From Leptothoe spongobia TAU-MAC 1115 (GTDB lineage: Bacteria; Cyanobacteriota; Cyanobacteriia; Phormidesmidales; Phormidesmidaceae): DNA of 64,000 nucleotides. Location: NCBI RefSeq assembly GCF_018739885.1, contig NZ_JADOES010000009.1, forward strand, positions 1 through 64,000, read 5' to 3'. The position numbers were made by a program, and so were the translations under genes. Numbering within the stretch: the stretch's first letter is position 1; every line of letters starts with the position of its first letter. Below are positions 51,588 to 59,297 of the stretch, one piece after another. The notes under the pieces were generated by a model, which saw only the letters and a list, made by a program, of their open reading frames with translations, was not told where the DNA came from and searched no databases.

Positions 51588-51620
51588 TTTTTATTGTATT
51601 TGTACTGTGGCAAAACGTTT

Positions 51621-53261
51621 ATGACCGCTTCCATGTCATCTTCAGAGTCACTTTGCCTATGGCTTGCTTTGGATCGGCTTACCGCTGCCGATCCAGAACA
51701 CTATGCTATCTGGGTGCTCAAATCTCCCTACCCCAGTGGTCACGTGCACCATGATCGGATTTGGAGCCATACCCTATCCCAAGCTTGGCAAACCTGGCAG
51801 TCGATGTTTTCTTTACGGGGGCTACCCCAAGTTCCCCATGTGCCATCGGCCTATGTGCCTCAGCTAATGCTAGATGACAACGGTGATTCATCGGCCTCTA
51901 GTCAAACCAACAGCTACAGTAGTCGGTTGATGCAGCACCTGGGGTTAAATCTTTGGCAATGGCTCTTTGATGGACCGGTACAGAGCAGTCTGGATCATAG
52001 TCGGGGGATCGCCCAAGGGCAGAGCACCGTGATGCGCCTGCGGCTAGAAGTACGCGATCCAGAACTGATTAGCGTTCCTTGGGAAATTATGCAGTCCCAA
52101 CCTGGACGTCCAGCCGTTGCCCTCAACCAACAGATTTTGTTTAGCCGCACCACCAGTGCTGTCGATCCGTTAGCTGATTGGGGTTTGGACAATGGGCTCA
52201 GAATATTGTTGGTGGTAGGCCATGACGCAGCAGCAGCAGATGATGATCGGGCCGCTGCTACTCTAAGCTTGCAAAAAGAAGCTGATCTCCTGAAGAATAT
52301 CCTTGAAAGCCGAGCCGACTCTAGGCCAGGCCGACGGGTGGTACGTCAGGTAGATGTCCTCCTACAACCGTCCCCTGCCGATCTTATTAAGCATTTGGAA
52401 CGTTATCGTTACAATGTTTTCTTCTATGCAGGCCACGGTGTCCCTGCTCCTGATGGTGGCTTGCTATTTCTCCAGCCCAAGGCCACCCTCAACGGTACAG
52501 AACTCGCTCAAGTCCTAACCCGCTGTCGTGTCAAAGTTGCTGTGTTTAACACCTGCTGGGGGGCTCAACCCGAACGCAGTGGGCAACAAGCGATCCCCCG
52601 CAGCAGTCTGGCAGAGGTCTTATTGCACCATGGTGTCCCAGCGGTTTTGGCGATGAGAGATTCCATTGCCGATGAAGAGGCCCTCAGCTTTATTCAGGTA
52701 TTTGCCCAAGCCCTGGCTGAGCGCAAGCCGGTGGATGAAGCAGTTGCGATCGCACGTCAGCATCTCCTGACCCTTTACAAATTCAACCAGCCCGCCTGGA
52801 CGTTGCCCGTCCTATACATGCACCCAGACTTTGACGGCGAGCTACTCACCCCTATGCCCACCGACATCACTCGCCTACCCGGTGATTCTGGCATTGGCGG
52901 TCGCACTAATACCCACACCATTAGCCTCCGTGAGATCGGCGGCGATGGAAAAGTATGGCCCATCTACCGAGGCCTGATGCGAGTAGGGCGACTCCCCGAC
53001 AATGATTTAGTGATCGCAGAACCCTGGGTATCGAGCAAACATGCCGAAATTTTCTACCGTCGAGCCGCCGCCGCCGAATCTTCAGAACCCACCTATTTCT
53101 TGCGTGACTTCTCACGCTACGGCACCTATTACCTCAGCGACCAAGGATGGCAGCAAATTCATCGCCAAGAAGTTCCCTTATCATCAGGGACACAACTACG
53201 CTTTGGAAGCTCTGACGGTTGCTTGCTAGAATTCATGATCGAGCCTGCGGCACAGAGCTAG
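51621..53261 (+). CDS. CHAT-protease / FHA-domain fusion protein
   Basis: About 546 residues from ATG 51621 (MTASMSSS); the TTG at 51594 would add nine residues. Residues about 125-400 form the CHAT (caspase-like, clan CD) region: RLEVRDPELISVPWEIMQ, then the catalytic His272 in FYAGHGVP and Cys312 in NTCWGAQP, with GVPAVLAMRDSI after it. The FHA domain (about 440-540), with LMRVGRLPDNDLVIAEPWVSSKHAEIFY, carries the conserved Gly-Arg, Ser and His of the phosphothreonine-binding face. This pairs a protease with a phospho-reader next to a PP2C phosphatase. CHAT proteases often act with partner substrates; none is identified here. Confidence 0.88.
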   Translation: MTASMSSSESLCLWLALDRLTAADPEHYAIWVLKSPYPSGHVHHDRIWSHTLSQAWQTWQSMFSLRGLPQVPHVPSAYVPQLMLDDNGDSSASSQTNSYSSRLMQHLGLNLWQWLFDGPVQSSLDHSRGIAQGQSTVMRLRLEVRDPELISVPWEIMQSQPGRPAVALNQQILFSRTTSAVDPLADWGLDNGLRILLVVGHDAAAADDDRAAATLSLQKEADLLKNILESRADSRPGRRVVRQVDVLLQPSPADLIKHLERYRYNVFFYAGHGVPAPDGGLLFLQPKATLNGTELAQVLTRCRVKVAVFNTCWGAQPERSGQQAIPRSSLAEVLLHHGVPAVLAMRDSIADEEALSFIQVFAQALAERKPVDEAVAIARQHLLTLYKFNQPAWTLPVLYMHPDFDGELLTPMPTDITRLPGDSGIGGRTNTHTISLREIGGDGKVWPIYRGLMRVGRLPDNDLVIAEPWVSSKHAEIFYRRAAAAESSEPTYFLRDFSRYGTYYLSDQGWQQIHRQEVPLSSGTQLRFGSSDGCLLEFMIEPAAQS

Positions 53262-53323
53262 CCACCGTCGTGTCTAGAGAAACAAGAACTGCACCCGGAC
53301 AAAGTTTCGATGTTTGGATATAC

Positions 53324-53360
53324 GAACTTACGCCAAAATACGTAAGTTTGACGTAAGTTC
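53324..53360. promoter_or_regulatory. Operator-like triple half-site
   Basis: GAACTTACG (53324-53332), CGTAAGTT (53341-53348) and CGTAAGTTC (53352-53360). The outer two form a perfect 9-bp inverted repeat and the middle one is a direct repeat of the right arm with an 11-base period. It lies about 85 bases before the next gene. A dimeric transcription factor site is the likeliest reading. Confidence 0.5.
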
Positions 53361-53445
53361 AATAATTAGATGCGGAACACTTGGAATCAAGCCTGTATCC
53401 TCTTCCTGTCACAGCTCAATGAACTTATGGGAGGGTAAGACTACC

Positions 53446-54033
53446 ATGGTCAACCAGAACAATTCTTCGTCCAAGCAGAACTTGTCTACAGAAAACCATG
53501 CTCAGCAGGAAATGCTGCAGTCCATTTTGTCACCTCAGCAGTCCTATCCATGGGCACCTGCCGATGCCTCTGACTATTTTAATGAAGCGACAGCCGCTGG
53601 CGATGAGCTAGCCTTTTCCGAGGAAGAAGCTACTTTGGGTTGGCAAGCACTTTCAGTGCAGCTCAATACACTGTGGGGTGAATCCACCACATCCGTACAA
53701 ATAGCCTTAGCCCAACGTTTTGCCCGTCGTCTATCCCAGGATATGATCGACCAAATCACAGCCAAAGCTAACCAAGTGGTGAGTACAGGCAGACCGTTAG
53801 CGGAGCAGCTCATTGCCTGCGTTCGCGACACTCTGACTGGCTGGGATGAAGCCGATCTTCAGGTAATGGCTCGTCCCTTGGCCCACGCCATGCGTGGTCA
53901 AGAAGAAATTCTTGATGCCACCATCGATTCAGTGCGCAATATCGAGTGGGCAGAACTATCCCCTATGGAACAGGCTCGCATCAGTCTAGCCGCAGCGAGA
54001 TGGGCCATTGATCATGTCACGGAGCAAAACTAG
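53446..54033 (+). CDS. Conserved protein of unknown function, 195 residues
   Basis: Start ATG 53446, chosen for the GGGAGGG ribosome-binding site 10 bases before it. Soluble, acidic and helical; the N-terminal 25 residues (NQNNSSSKQN) are disordered. It contains WQALSVQLNTLWG, LAQRFARRLSQDMIDQITAKA and MEQARISLAAARWAIDHV helices. I recognise no family. Located 185 bases after the CHAT/FHA gene on the same strand, with the triple half-site between, so it may be a separately regulated part of the same neighbourhood. Confidence 0.6.
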   Translation: MVNQNNSSSKQNLSTENHAQQEMLQSILSPQQSYPWAPADASDYFNEATAAGDELAFSEEEATLGWQALSVQLNTLWGESTTSVQIALAQRFARRLSQDMIDQITAKANQVVSTGRPLAEQLIACVRDTLTGWDEADLQVMARPLAHAMRGQEEILDATIDSVRNIEWAELSPMEQARISLAAARWAIDHVTEQN

Positions 54034-54040
54034 GCTCTGC

Positions 54041-54154
54041 AATCAAGTCAGGGGCTTGTAATCAAGACAGGGGCTTGTAATCAAGACAGGGGCTTGTAAT
54101 CAAGTCAGGGTCATGACATCAAGTCAGGGGCTTGCAATCAAGTCAGGGGCTAAA
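54041..54154. repeat. Six 19-bp tandem repeats
   Basis: Consensus AATCAAGWCAGGGGCTTGY, six copies without spacers starting at 54041, 54060, 54079, 54098, 54117 and 54136; the fourth is altered (GGGTCATGAC) and the sixth ends early. The junctions form CTTG-TAAT-CAAG palindromes. It begins 8 bases after the stop of the 195-residue gene and ends 76 bases before the GST start. Confidence 0.85.
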
Positions 54155-54229
54155 GAAACATCTCAGTTCTGACATCTAGCTTTAGGGCTCTTTTACCCTC
54201 AGAAGTGTTCACTTACTTCTGGTACGTTT

Positions 54230-54820
54230 ATGCAGCTCATTGGCATGCTCGATTCCCCCTATGTCAGGCGGGTGGCGATTTCCCTAAAACGTTTAGGTAT
54301 GACCTTCGAGCATCGATCTCTATCTGTATTTCGTGACTTTGAAGAGTTTAGTCAGGTTAATCCCATCGTCAAAGCACCAACGTTGGTCACTGACGACGGT
54401 ACTATCTTGATGGACTCCACCCTCATCCTGCAGTACATCGAAGGTATCTCAGCGACAAGCCTGATGCCTGAAACGTCACACCCCCAAACACTACGGCTAA
54501 TTGGCTTAGCCTTAATGGCCTGCGATAAAACCGTACAAATTGTCTACGAACGCACCCTGCGGCCCCAGGGAAAACAGCATCAACCATGGTTAGAGCGAGT
54601 CACCACACAGCTTCACGCCGCCTATGAACAACTAGAAAAAAATGCTCACAATTTCACCTGCGATCCGCTGATGCAGACCGATATCACCACAGCAGTAGCT
54701 TGGCGATTCACCCAGCTCTATACAGCGGATGTGATTACCCCTGAGACATATCCCCGATTAGCCGCCTTCTCTGCCCAGGCCGAAGCATTGCCAGACTTTA
54801 TCTCCACCCCAATAGACTAG
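54230..54820 (+). CDS. Glutathione S-transferase family protein
   Basis: 196 residues. N-terminal thioredoxin-fold domain with SPYVRRVAISLKRLGM (Ser near residue 9 and basic positions for glutathione contact), VNPIVKAPTLVTDDGT with the cis-Pro, and MDSTLILQYIE with the Ser that binds the gamma-glutamyl group. The C-terminal helical domain ends in TDITTAVAWRFTQ. Probably cytosolic, detoxification or peroxide reduction; class not assignable. The next gene, rlmH, starts 13 bases later, so they probably share a transcript. Confidence 0.9.
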   Translation: MQLIGMLDSPYVRRVAISLKRLGMTFEHRSLSVFRDFEEFSQVNPIVKAPTLVTDDGTILMDSTLILQYIEGISATSLMPETSHPQTLRLIGLALMACDKTVQIVYERTLRPQGKQHQPWLERVTTQLHAAYEQLEKNAHNFTCDPLMQTDITTAVAWRFTQLYTADVITPETYPRLAAFSAQAEALPDFISTPID

Positions 54821-54833
54821 GGGTTATACACCG

Positions 54834-55271
54834 ATGGGACAAAGCTTTCCCAAAGTCAAAATCATTGCTGTGGGTAAGGTTAAAAAAGGTTGGCTCAAAG
54901 ACGGCATCGGCCTCTATACCCAGCGATTGCCTGAAGTTGCAGTCATAGAAATCAAAGACACCGCTCCCGACACGGAAGCGCAGAAAGTCCTAAATTCACT
55001 CAAAACCTACGATAAGTTAGTGGTGCTTTCAGAAGATGGTAAGCACTTTGACTCAGTTTCGTTTGGCCATTGGCTAGGTCAAGAAGCCTCTGGCACCTTG
55101 GTATTTTTTATCGGTGGGCCCACGGGAATTAGCCAACATCTTAAGAAAAAGGCTTATCAGGTCATCAGTCTATCGGCCATGACATTTCCCCACGAAATAG
55201 CGCGTTTATTGCTGCTAGAGCAACTCTATCGCGGCAAAACTATCTTGCAGGGGGGCAGTTATCACAAATAA
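54834..55271 (+). CDS. rlmH: 23S rRNA (pseudouridine-1915-N3)-methyltransferase RlmH
   Basis: 145 residues, the family's length. SPOUT-class knot: KVKIIAVGKVKKGWLKDGI at the start, LVVLSEDGKHFDS, FFIGGPTGIS (SAM-binding), SLSAMTFPHEIARLLLLEQLYRG and the final YHK, which is the RlmH hallmark. It methylates pseudouridine 1915 of 23S rRNA on 70S ribosomes. The ATG follows GGGGTTATACACCG. No terminator is evident after the stop; the 285-base gap to desB holds none. Confidence 0.95.
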   Translation: MGQSFPKVKIIAVGKVKKGWLKDGIGLYTQRLPEVAVIEIKDTAPDTEAQKVLNSLKTYDKLVVLSEDGKHFDSVSFGHWLGQEASGTLVFFIGGPTGISQHLKKKAYQVISLSAMTFPHEIARLLLLEQLYRGKTILQGGSYHK

Positions 55272-55556
55272 AGTATCGGTTTCTCCCAGCACTGAATTTG
55301 CACACAACCATCTCTACTAAAGCTGAGGGGTATATTTCATCACCCCATGTGTTAAACATTCATAAAAGCGACGCGTTTTACTCCCACATTTATCCGCATT
55401 TATTGAATTGATTACCCAGCCTAACGTCCCAAGGTCAATCTATAGTATTGTAAAGCTTTGTGAATCAACTTTAAGGTCCGATGTGAGCAATCCTTACCAG
55501 TCTGCAAGGCATCTGAGCGAAAAAGTCGATTTTTAGACGTCAAACGTAGGTAATAA

Positions 55557-56606
55557 GTGCAATTAATCACCCGCCCAACTGGGTCGTCAGGCCCCTCTAC
55601 GCGCGAGCTTCCATTTACCCTGAAAGACCTCAAGGATGCGATTCCAGACTACTGTTTTGAACCCTCCACTGGTCGCTCTTTAGCTTACTTCTTTCTTGAT
55701 ATTGGTATTATTGCTGGCCTCTACGGCATAGCTTATAGTCTTAATTCCTGGCTATTTTTTCCCATATTTTGGCTAATGCAAGGCACCATGTTCTGGGCCT
55801 TATTTGTTGTCGGCCACGATTGTGGACATAGATCTTTTTCAAAACATATGTGGCTAAACAATCTGATTGGCCACCTTAGCCACATACCTATTTTGGTACC
55901 GTTTCATGGTTGGCGGATTAGTCATCGCACCCACCATGCTAATACCGGTAATATTGATACCGACGAAAGCTGGTATCCCATTTCTGAAAATACGTATGAC
56001 GAAATGAACGCGATTGGAAAAGCTATTCGGTTCAATCTGTTTTTGTTAGCCTATCCATTTTATTTATTTAAGCGTTCTCCTGGGCGAAAAGGATCTCACT
56101 TTATGCCTGGCAGTGATCTATTTAGGGCCTCTGAGAAGTGGGATGTCATTACCAGCACTACACTTTGGACCCTTTTCGTAGGATTTCTGGGTTGGATTGG
56201 CTTACAGTTTGGCTTAGTCTTTTTGATCAAGTTCTATGTCATGCCCTATCTGGTATTTGTAATGTGGCTAGATTTGGTCACGTTTCTACACCATACAGAG
56301 CCAGATATTCCTTGGTATCGTAACGATAGTTGGTATTTTCTTAAAGGTGCCCTATCTACGATTGACCGTGATTATGGATTGATCAACAACATTCACCACA
56401 ACATTGGCACTCACGTGGCTCATCACATCTTTTTGAATATGCCTCACTATTATTTAAAAGATGCCACCGAGGCGATCAAACCAGTCTTAGGAGATTATTA
56501 TCGAGAGGCTAAAGATTCCGTCTGGACCAGTTTCTGGCGCTCTGCTCGTGAGTGTATTTTTGTACCTAATGAGGGGCAAAAGATTTACTACCAGCCTCGA
56601 CGCTAG
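55557..56606 (+). CDS. desB: Acyl-lipid omega-3 desaturase (DesB type)
   Basis: 349 residues. Membrane di-iron enzyme that inserts the omega-3 (delta-15) double bond into lipid-linked fatty acids, using ferredoxin. Three His boxes are intact: HDCGH (87-91), HRTHH (123-127) and HVAHH near 293, with HHNIGTH before the last. The DesB-specific stretch FLNMPHYYLKDATEAIKPVLGDYY follows. Four membrane segments are evident. The start is GTG 55557, because two in-frame stops (TAATAA) directly precede it. Expression of such genes is usually raised by cold; the 285-base upstream gap should hold that control, though I see no motif. Confidence 0.9.
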   Translation: MQLITRPTGSSGPSTRELPFTLKDLKDAIPDYCFEPSTGRSLAYFFLDIGIIAGLYGIAYSLNSWLFFPIFWLMQGTMFWALFVVGHDCGHRSFSKHMWLNNLIGHLSHIPILVPFHGWRISHRTHHANTGNIDTDESWYPISENTYDEMNAIGKAIRFNLFLLAYPFYLFKRSPGRKGSHFMPGSDLFRASEKWDVITSTTLWTLFVGFLGWIGLQFGLVFLIKFYVMPYLVFVMWLDLVTFLHHTEPDIPWYRNDSWYFLKGALSTIDRDYGLINNIHHNIGTHVAHHIFLNMPHYYLKDATEAIKPVLGDYYREAKDSVWTSFWRSARECIFVPNEGQKIYYQPRR

Positions 56607-56663
56607 CAGGCGAAGCTAAAGGCACCATCCTATCACCTTCACCTGCATCAAACCACTCTTAAG

Positions 56664-56708
56664 CCATAAACAAGGGAGCCTAGGTATCTGAGGCTCCCTT
56701 GTTTATGG
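56664..56708. terminator. Strong bidirectional terminator
   Basis: Perfect 18-bp stem, CCATAAACAAGGGAGCCT with AGGCTCCCTTGTTTATGG and a 9-base loop, between convergent desB and yqeY. A partial repeat of the right arm (CTCCCTTGTTTA) follows at 56710-56721. Confidence 0.9.
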
Positions 56709-56724
56709 CTCCCTTGTTTAAGCA

Positions 56725-57186
56725 CTAGCTACCCACTAACTTTGCTTTAACAAACGCCTGAACTTTTGCACCATCGGCCTTTCCTTTCATCTGTTTCATG
56801 GCAGGCCCCATCACTTTCCCCATGTCACGAGGGCCACTGGCTCCAGTTTTAGCAATCAGCTCGTCAATCACCGCTTCGACTTCATCATCGGACATCTGTG
56901 CAGGTAAGTACTCCTGCAAAATTGCTAGCTCTTGAGCCTCTTTCTCAGCCCTATCCTCACGGCCAGCATTGTTGTATTGCTCTATGGAGTCCTTACGTTG
57001 CTTCGCTAGCTGGGTAACGATCTCAACTTCTTGCTCAGGTGTGAGGGCGTCTTGACCATGAGGACGCACCTCGCTTTCTTTTTCGATAATGACTTTTTTA
57101 ATGCTGCGTAAAGTTTCTAAGCGAATCTTATCGCGAGCTTTCATGGCCGCTTTGATTTCATCGCTGATCCGGTCTTTAAGAGACAT
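56725..57186 (-). CDS. GatB/YqeY-domain protein
   Basis: About 153 residues from ATG 57186 (MSLKDRISDEIKAAM); the ATG at 57225 adds 13 non-family residues. It has the YqeY pattern: IKAAMKARDKIRLETLRSIK, KQRKDSIEQYNNAGREDRAEKEAQE, LPAQMSDDEVEAVIDELI and DMGKVMGPAMKQMKGKADG. The YqeY fold resembles the tRNA-binding tail of GatB; it is proposed to act in tRNA amidotransfer but has no proven function. The gene starts 58 bases past the MITE-like element, which may therefore carry or disrupt its promoter. Confidence 0.92.
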   Translation of the reverse strand: MSLKDRISDEIKAAMKARDKIRLETLRSIKKVIIEKESEVRPHGQDALTPEQEVEIVTQLAKQRKDSIEQYNNAGREDRAEKEAQELAILQEYLPAQMSDDEVEAVIDELIAKTGASGPRDMGKVMGPAMKQMKGKADGAKVQAFVKAKLVGS

Positions 57187-57243
57187 AGGGGGGAATAGGA
57201 AACGTAAGGAACGTAGAGAAGTCAAAGCTAAAACTCCCCTTCT

Positions 57244-57426
57244 CTAGCTACGGTGTACACACAAGTACTGAAAACTAGCTTTCGCGGTTGTCTAACCCCC
57301 TCTAACTCCCCCTTCGTAAGGGGGAGAACTAGAGCTTCCCCCCTTACGAAGGGGGGAGTGAGGGGGGTAAATGCAGGATTCTGAGCTCTCTTCCAAGGTG
57401 TGTGTGTACACGGTAACCGTAGCTAG
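57244..57426. mobile_element. MITE-like element, 183 bp
   Basis: Terminal inverted repeats CTAGCTACGGTGTACACACA (57244-57263) and its complement in 57401-57426 (the right end carries an extra TTACC-type insert). Inside are two hairpins, CTCCCCCTT/AAGGGGGAG at 57306-57326 and TCCCCCCTT/AAGGGGGGA at 57337-57357, which are also inverted copies of each other; arms extend over about 57292-57370. It carries no coding frame. The whole block lies between yqeY and moeB. G/C-rich hairpins of the CCCCCTTCGTAAGGGGG kind recur in cyanobacterial genomes; this copy has unusually clear ends. Confidence 0.65.
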
Positions 57427-57457
57427 GGCAGGGGCTTTGGGAGGCAGATTCTAGACT

Positions 57458-58630
57458 TTAATACTGGGGAACTGAAGAATCAACTTCGCGGCTCCAAGCT
57501 AGGATGCCTCCGGTCACATTAGTTCCTTCAATACCAGCGTCCTTCAAAATCGCAAGAGCCTTCGCGGAACGACCACCCATTTTGCAATGGGCAATGAGCT
57601 TATGGCCATTGACCAGCTCACGGATTTTCTCAACTCCGGCACCATTTTCAATCTCAGCTAGGGGAATCAACACTGAGCCAGGAATCTTAGCAATCTCATA
57701 CTCATTGGGATTCCGCACATCCAATAGCACATAGTCATTGCTACCACTGTCGAGCAGGGTCTTGAGATCAGTCACACTCATTTCTGAGATAGCAGCTTGC
57801 TGCTCTGCTTCAGCTGCTTGGGCATCGGGGATGCCGCAAAATTCTTCGTAATCGATCAGCTTTTCGATGACAGGGCGTACTGGATTGGGGCGTAGCTTGA
57901 GTTCCCGGAAGGTCATCTCCAAGGAGTTGTAAAGCAACAAACGACCGCTGAGGGTATTACCTTCACCCAGAATAATCTTGATTGTTTCAGTGGCTTGGAT
58001 AACACCGATAATGCCAGGCAAAATACCCAACACACCACCTTCTGCACAGGAAGGAACTAGCCCCGGTGGTGGTGGCTCGGGATAAAGGTCGCGATAGTTA
58101 GGACCATCTTCATAGTTAAAGACGGTGGCTTGACCTTCAAACCGGTAGATGGAACCGTAAACGTTGGGCTTGTTGAGTAAGACACAGGCATCGTTTACCA
58201 GGTAGCGGGTGGGGAAATTATCAGTCCCGTCTACCACAATGTCGTAAGGCTCAAAAATCTTGAGGGCATTGTCAGAGCTGAGTCGTGTGTTATACAGGTC
58301 AACCTGACAGTGGGGGTTGATTTCGAGAATGCGATTTTTAGCAGACTCAATTTTGGGCTTATTGACCCAGGAGGTGCCGTGGATAATTTGCCGCTGGAGG
58401 TTGGAATAGTCAACCACATCGAAATCGACTAGGCCGATTCGCCCTACACCAGCTGCCGCTAGATAGAGAATGAGGGGGGAGCCCAGACCACCTGTGCCGA
58501 TGCACAACACACTGGAGGCCTTCAATCGTTTTTGACCATCAAGGCCGACTTCAGGCAAAATCAGGTGCCGGGAGTAGCGTTCATAGTCTTCTTTGGTCAG
58601 TTGGATGTCATCCAGATTAGGATTCAGCAT
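57458..58630 (-). CDS. moeB: MoeB/ThiF-type adenylyltransferase with C-terminal rhodanese domain
   Basis: About 390 residues from ATG 58630 (MLNPNLDD). E1-like domain (about 20-260): nucleotide loop GTGGLGSPLILYLAAAGVG, the Asp in VDFDVVDYSNLQRQ, VDGTDNFPTRYLVND and GLVPSCAEGGVLG. The rhodanese domain (about 285-385) has the active Cys loop AHCKMGGRS. This fusion, as in MOCS3/Uba4-like proteins, adenylates a ubiquitin-like sulfur carrier (MoaD or ThiS type) and moves sulfur from the rhodanese Cys. No carrier gene is in the window. It is 67 bases downstream of a JAMM peptidase gene on the same strand, which fits processing of a carrier precursor. Confidence 0.9.
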   Translation of the reverse strand: MLNPNLDDIQLTKEDYERYSRHLILPEVGLDGQKRLKASSVLCIGTGGLGSPLILYLAAAGVGRIGLVDFDVVDYSNLQRQIIHGTSWVNKPKIESAKNRILEINPHCQVDLYNTRLSSDNALKIFEPYDIVVDGTDNFPTRYLVNDACVLLNKPNVYGSIYRFEGQATVFNYEDGPNYRDLYPEPPPPGLVPSCAEGGVLGILPGIIGVIQATETIKIILGEGNTLSGRLLLYNSLEMTFRELKLRPNPVRPVIEKLIDYEEFCGIPDAQAAEAEQQAAISEMSVTDLKTLLDSGSNDYVLLDVRNPNEYEIAKIPGSVLIPLAEIENGAGVEKIRELVNGHKLIAHCKMGGRSAKALAILKDAGIEGTNVTGGILAWSREVDSSVPQY

Positions 58631-58697
58631 GGTTCCTTGAGAACAAAAAAATAGGAAGGAGTCTGTGTACAACGCTGATAGGAAGCGTTTATTAATT

Positions 58698-59216
58698 TCA
58701 GGACGACAAGAGCGGCATTCGATCCCGAGCCGCAGACGCTGGAACTATTTTCATGGGTTCGGGTTGAAATTGATGGCTACCGTCTAACTGCCAGTTTTGG
58801 AGATCGACGGCAGTCCCATTACGAACAGAAACAATGATGTAAGCATAGCTAGGCCAAGCCAAATCGCGATCGCAATTAGATGGCACTGCCTTTGCATCTG
58901 GATGGGAATGATACACCCCAATAATAGACAAGCCATTTATCCGCGCTTGCCGCTGGGCCTCAAATAAATCTTTGGGATCAATCCAATAACGACGCGCCTT
59001 CGTCATGGTATCTGAGCCTTCATGGCCACGCTCTGCCAAGTTAACAGCAACATCGGTGGCCCAAGCATTGTCCAGGAGCACCACATCTACCAGTGCTTTT
59101 TCATCGGTCACAGCGTCAAACGTCCCCACTAGCAAACCACAGCCTTCGTGGGGATAGGCTTGTGCTGCATGGGCCTGCATGCGATCAATATGCGTTTGGG
59201 TCAGGGTCAGAGCCAC
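58698..59216 (-). CDS. JAMM/M67 family metallopeptidase
   Basis: 172 residues. JAB1/MPN domain: Glu24 in AYPHEGCGLLVG, and the zinc-binding block YHSHPDAKAVPSNCDRDLAW (H-x-H ... S-x2-D). It is the bacterial type that cuts C-terminal extensions from ubiquitin-like sulfur carriers, or removes them from targets. It precedes the MoeB/rhodanese gene (67 bases) and follows murF by 81 bases, all on one strand. The carrier protein must be encoded elsewhere. The start at 59216 is the only ATG before the domain. Confidence 0.9.
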   Translation of the reverse strand: MALTLTQTHIDRMQAHAAQAYPHEGCGLLVGTFDAVTDEKALVDVVLLDNAWATDVAVNLAERGHEGSDTMTKARRYWIDPKDLFEAQRQARINGLSIIGVYHSHPDAKAVPSNCDRDLAWPSYAYIIVSVRNGTAVDLQNWQLDGSHQFQPEPMKIVPASAARDRMPLLSS

Positions 59217-59297
59217 AGAAGAACGGTATAAAATGCGTCAGACTTTTTATTGTAAAGCAGATTTCGTGGCACGGCTTAACGGTCTAAGCCTGGGCAT

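Noticed and set aside
54041..54154. CRISPR array
   Set aside because: Repeats are contiguous 19-bp units with no unique spacers and no cas genes nearby; also true for the 27-bp repeats at 45138.
57458..59216. Antiphage CBASS-type E1/JAB (Cap2/Cap3) or Bil-type system
   Set aside because: The E1 carries a rhodanese domain typical of sulfur transfer, and no CD-NTase, E2 or effector adjoins it.
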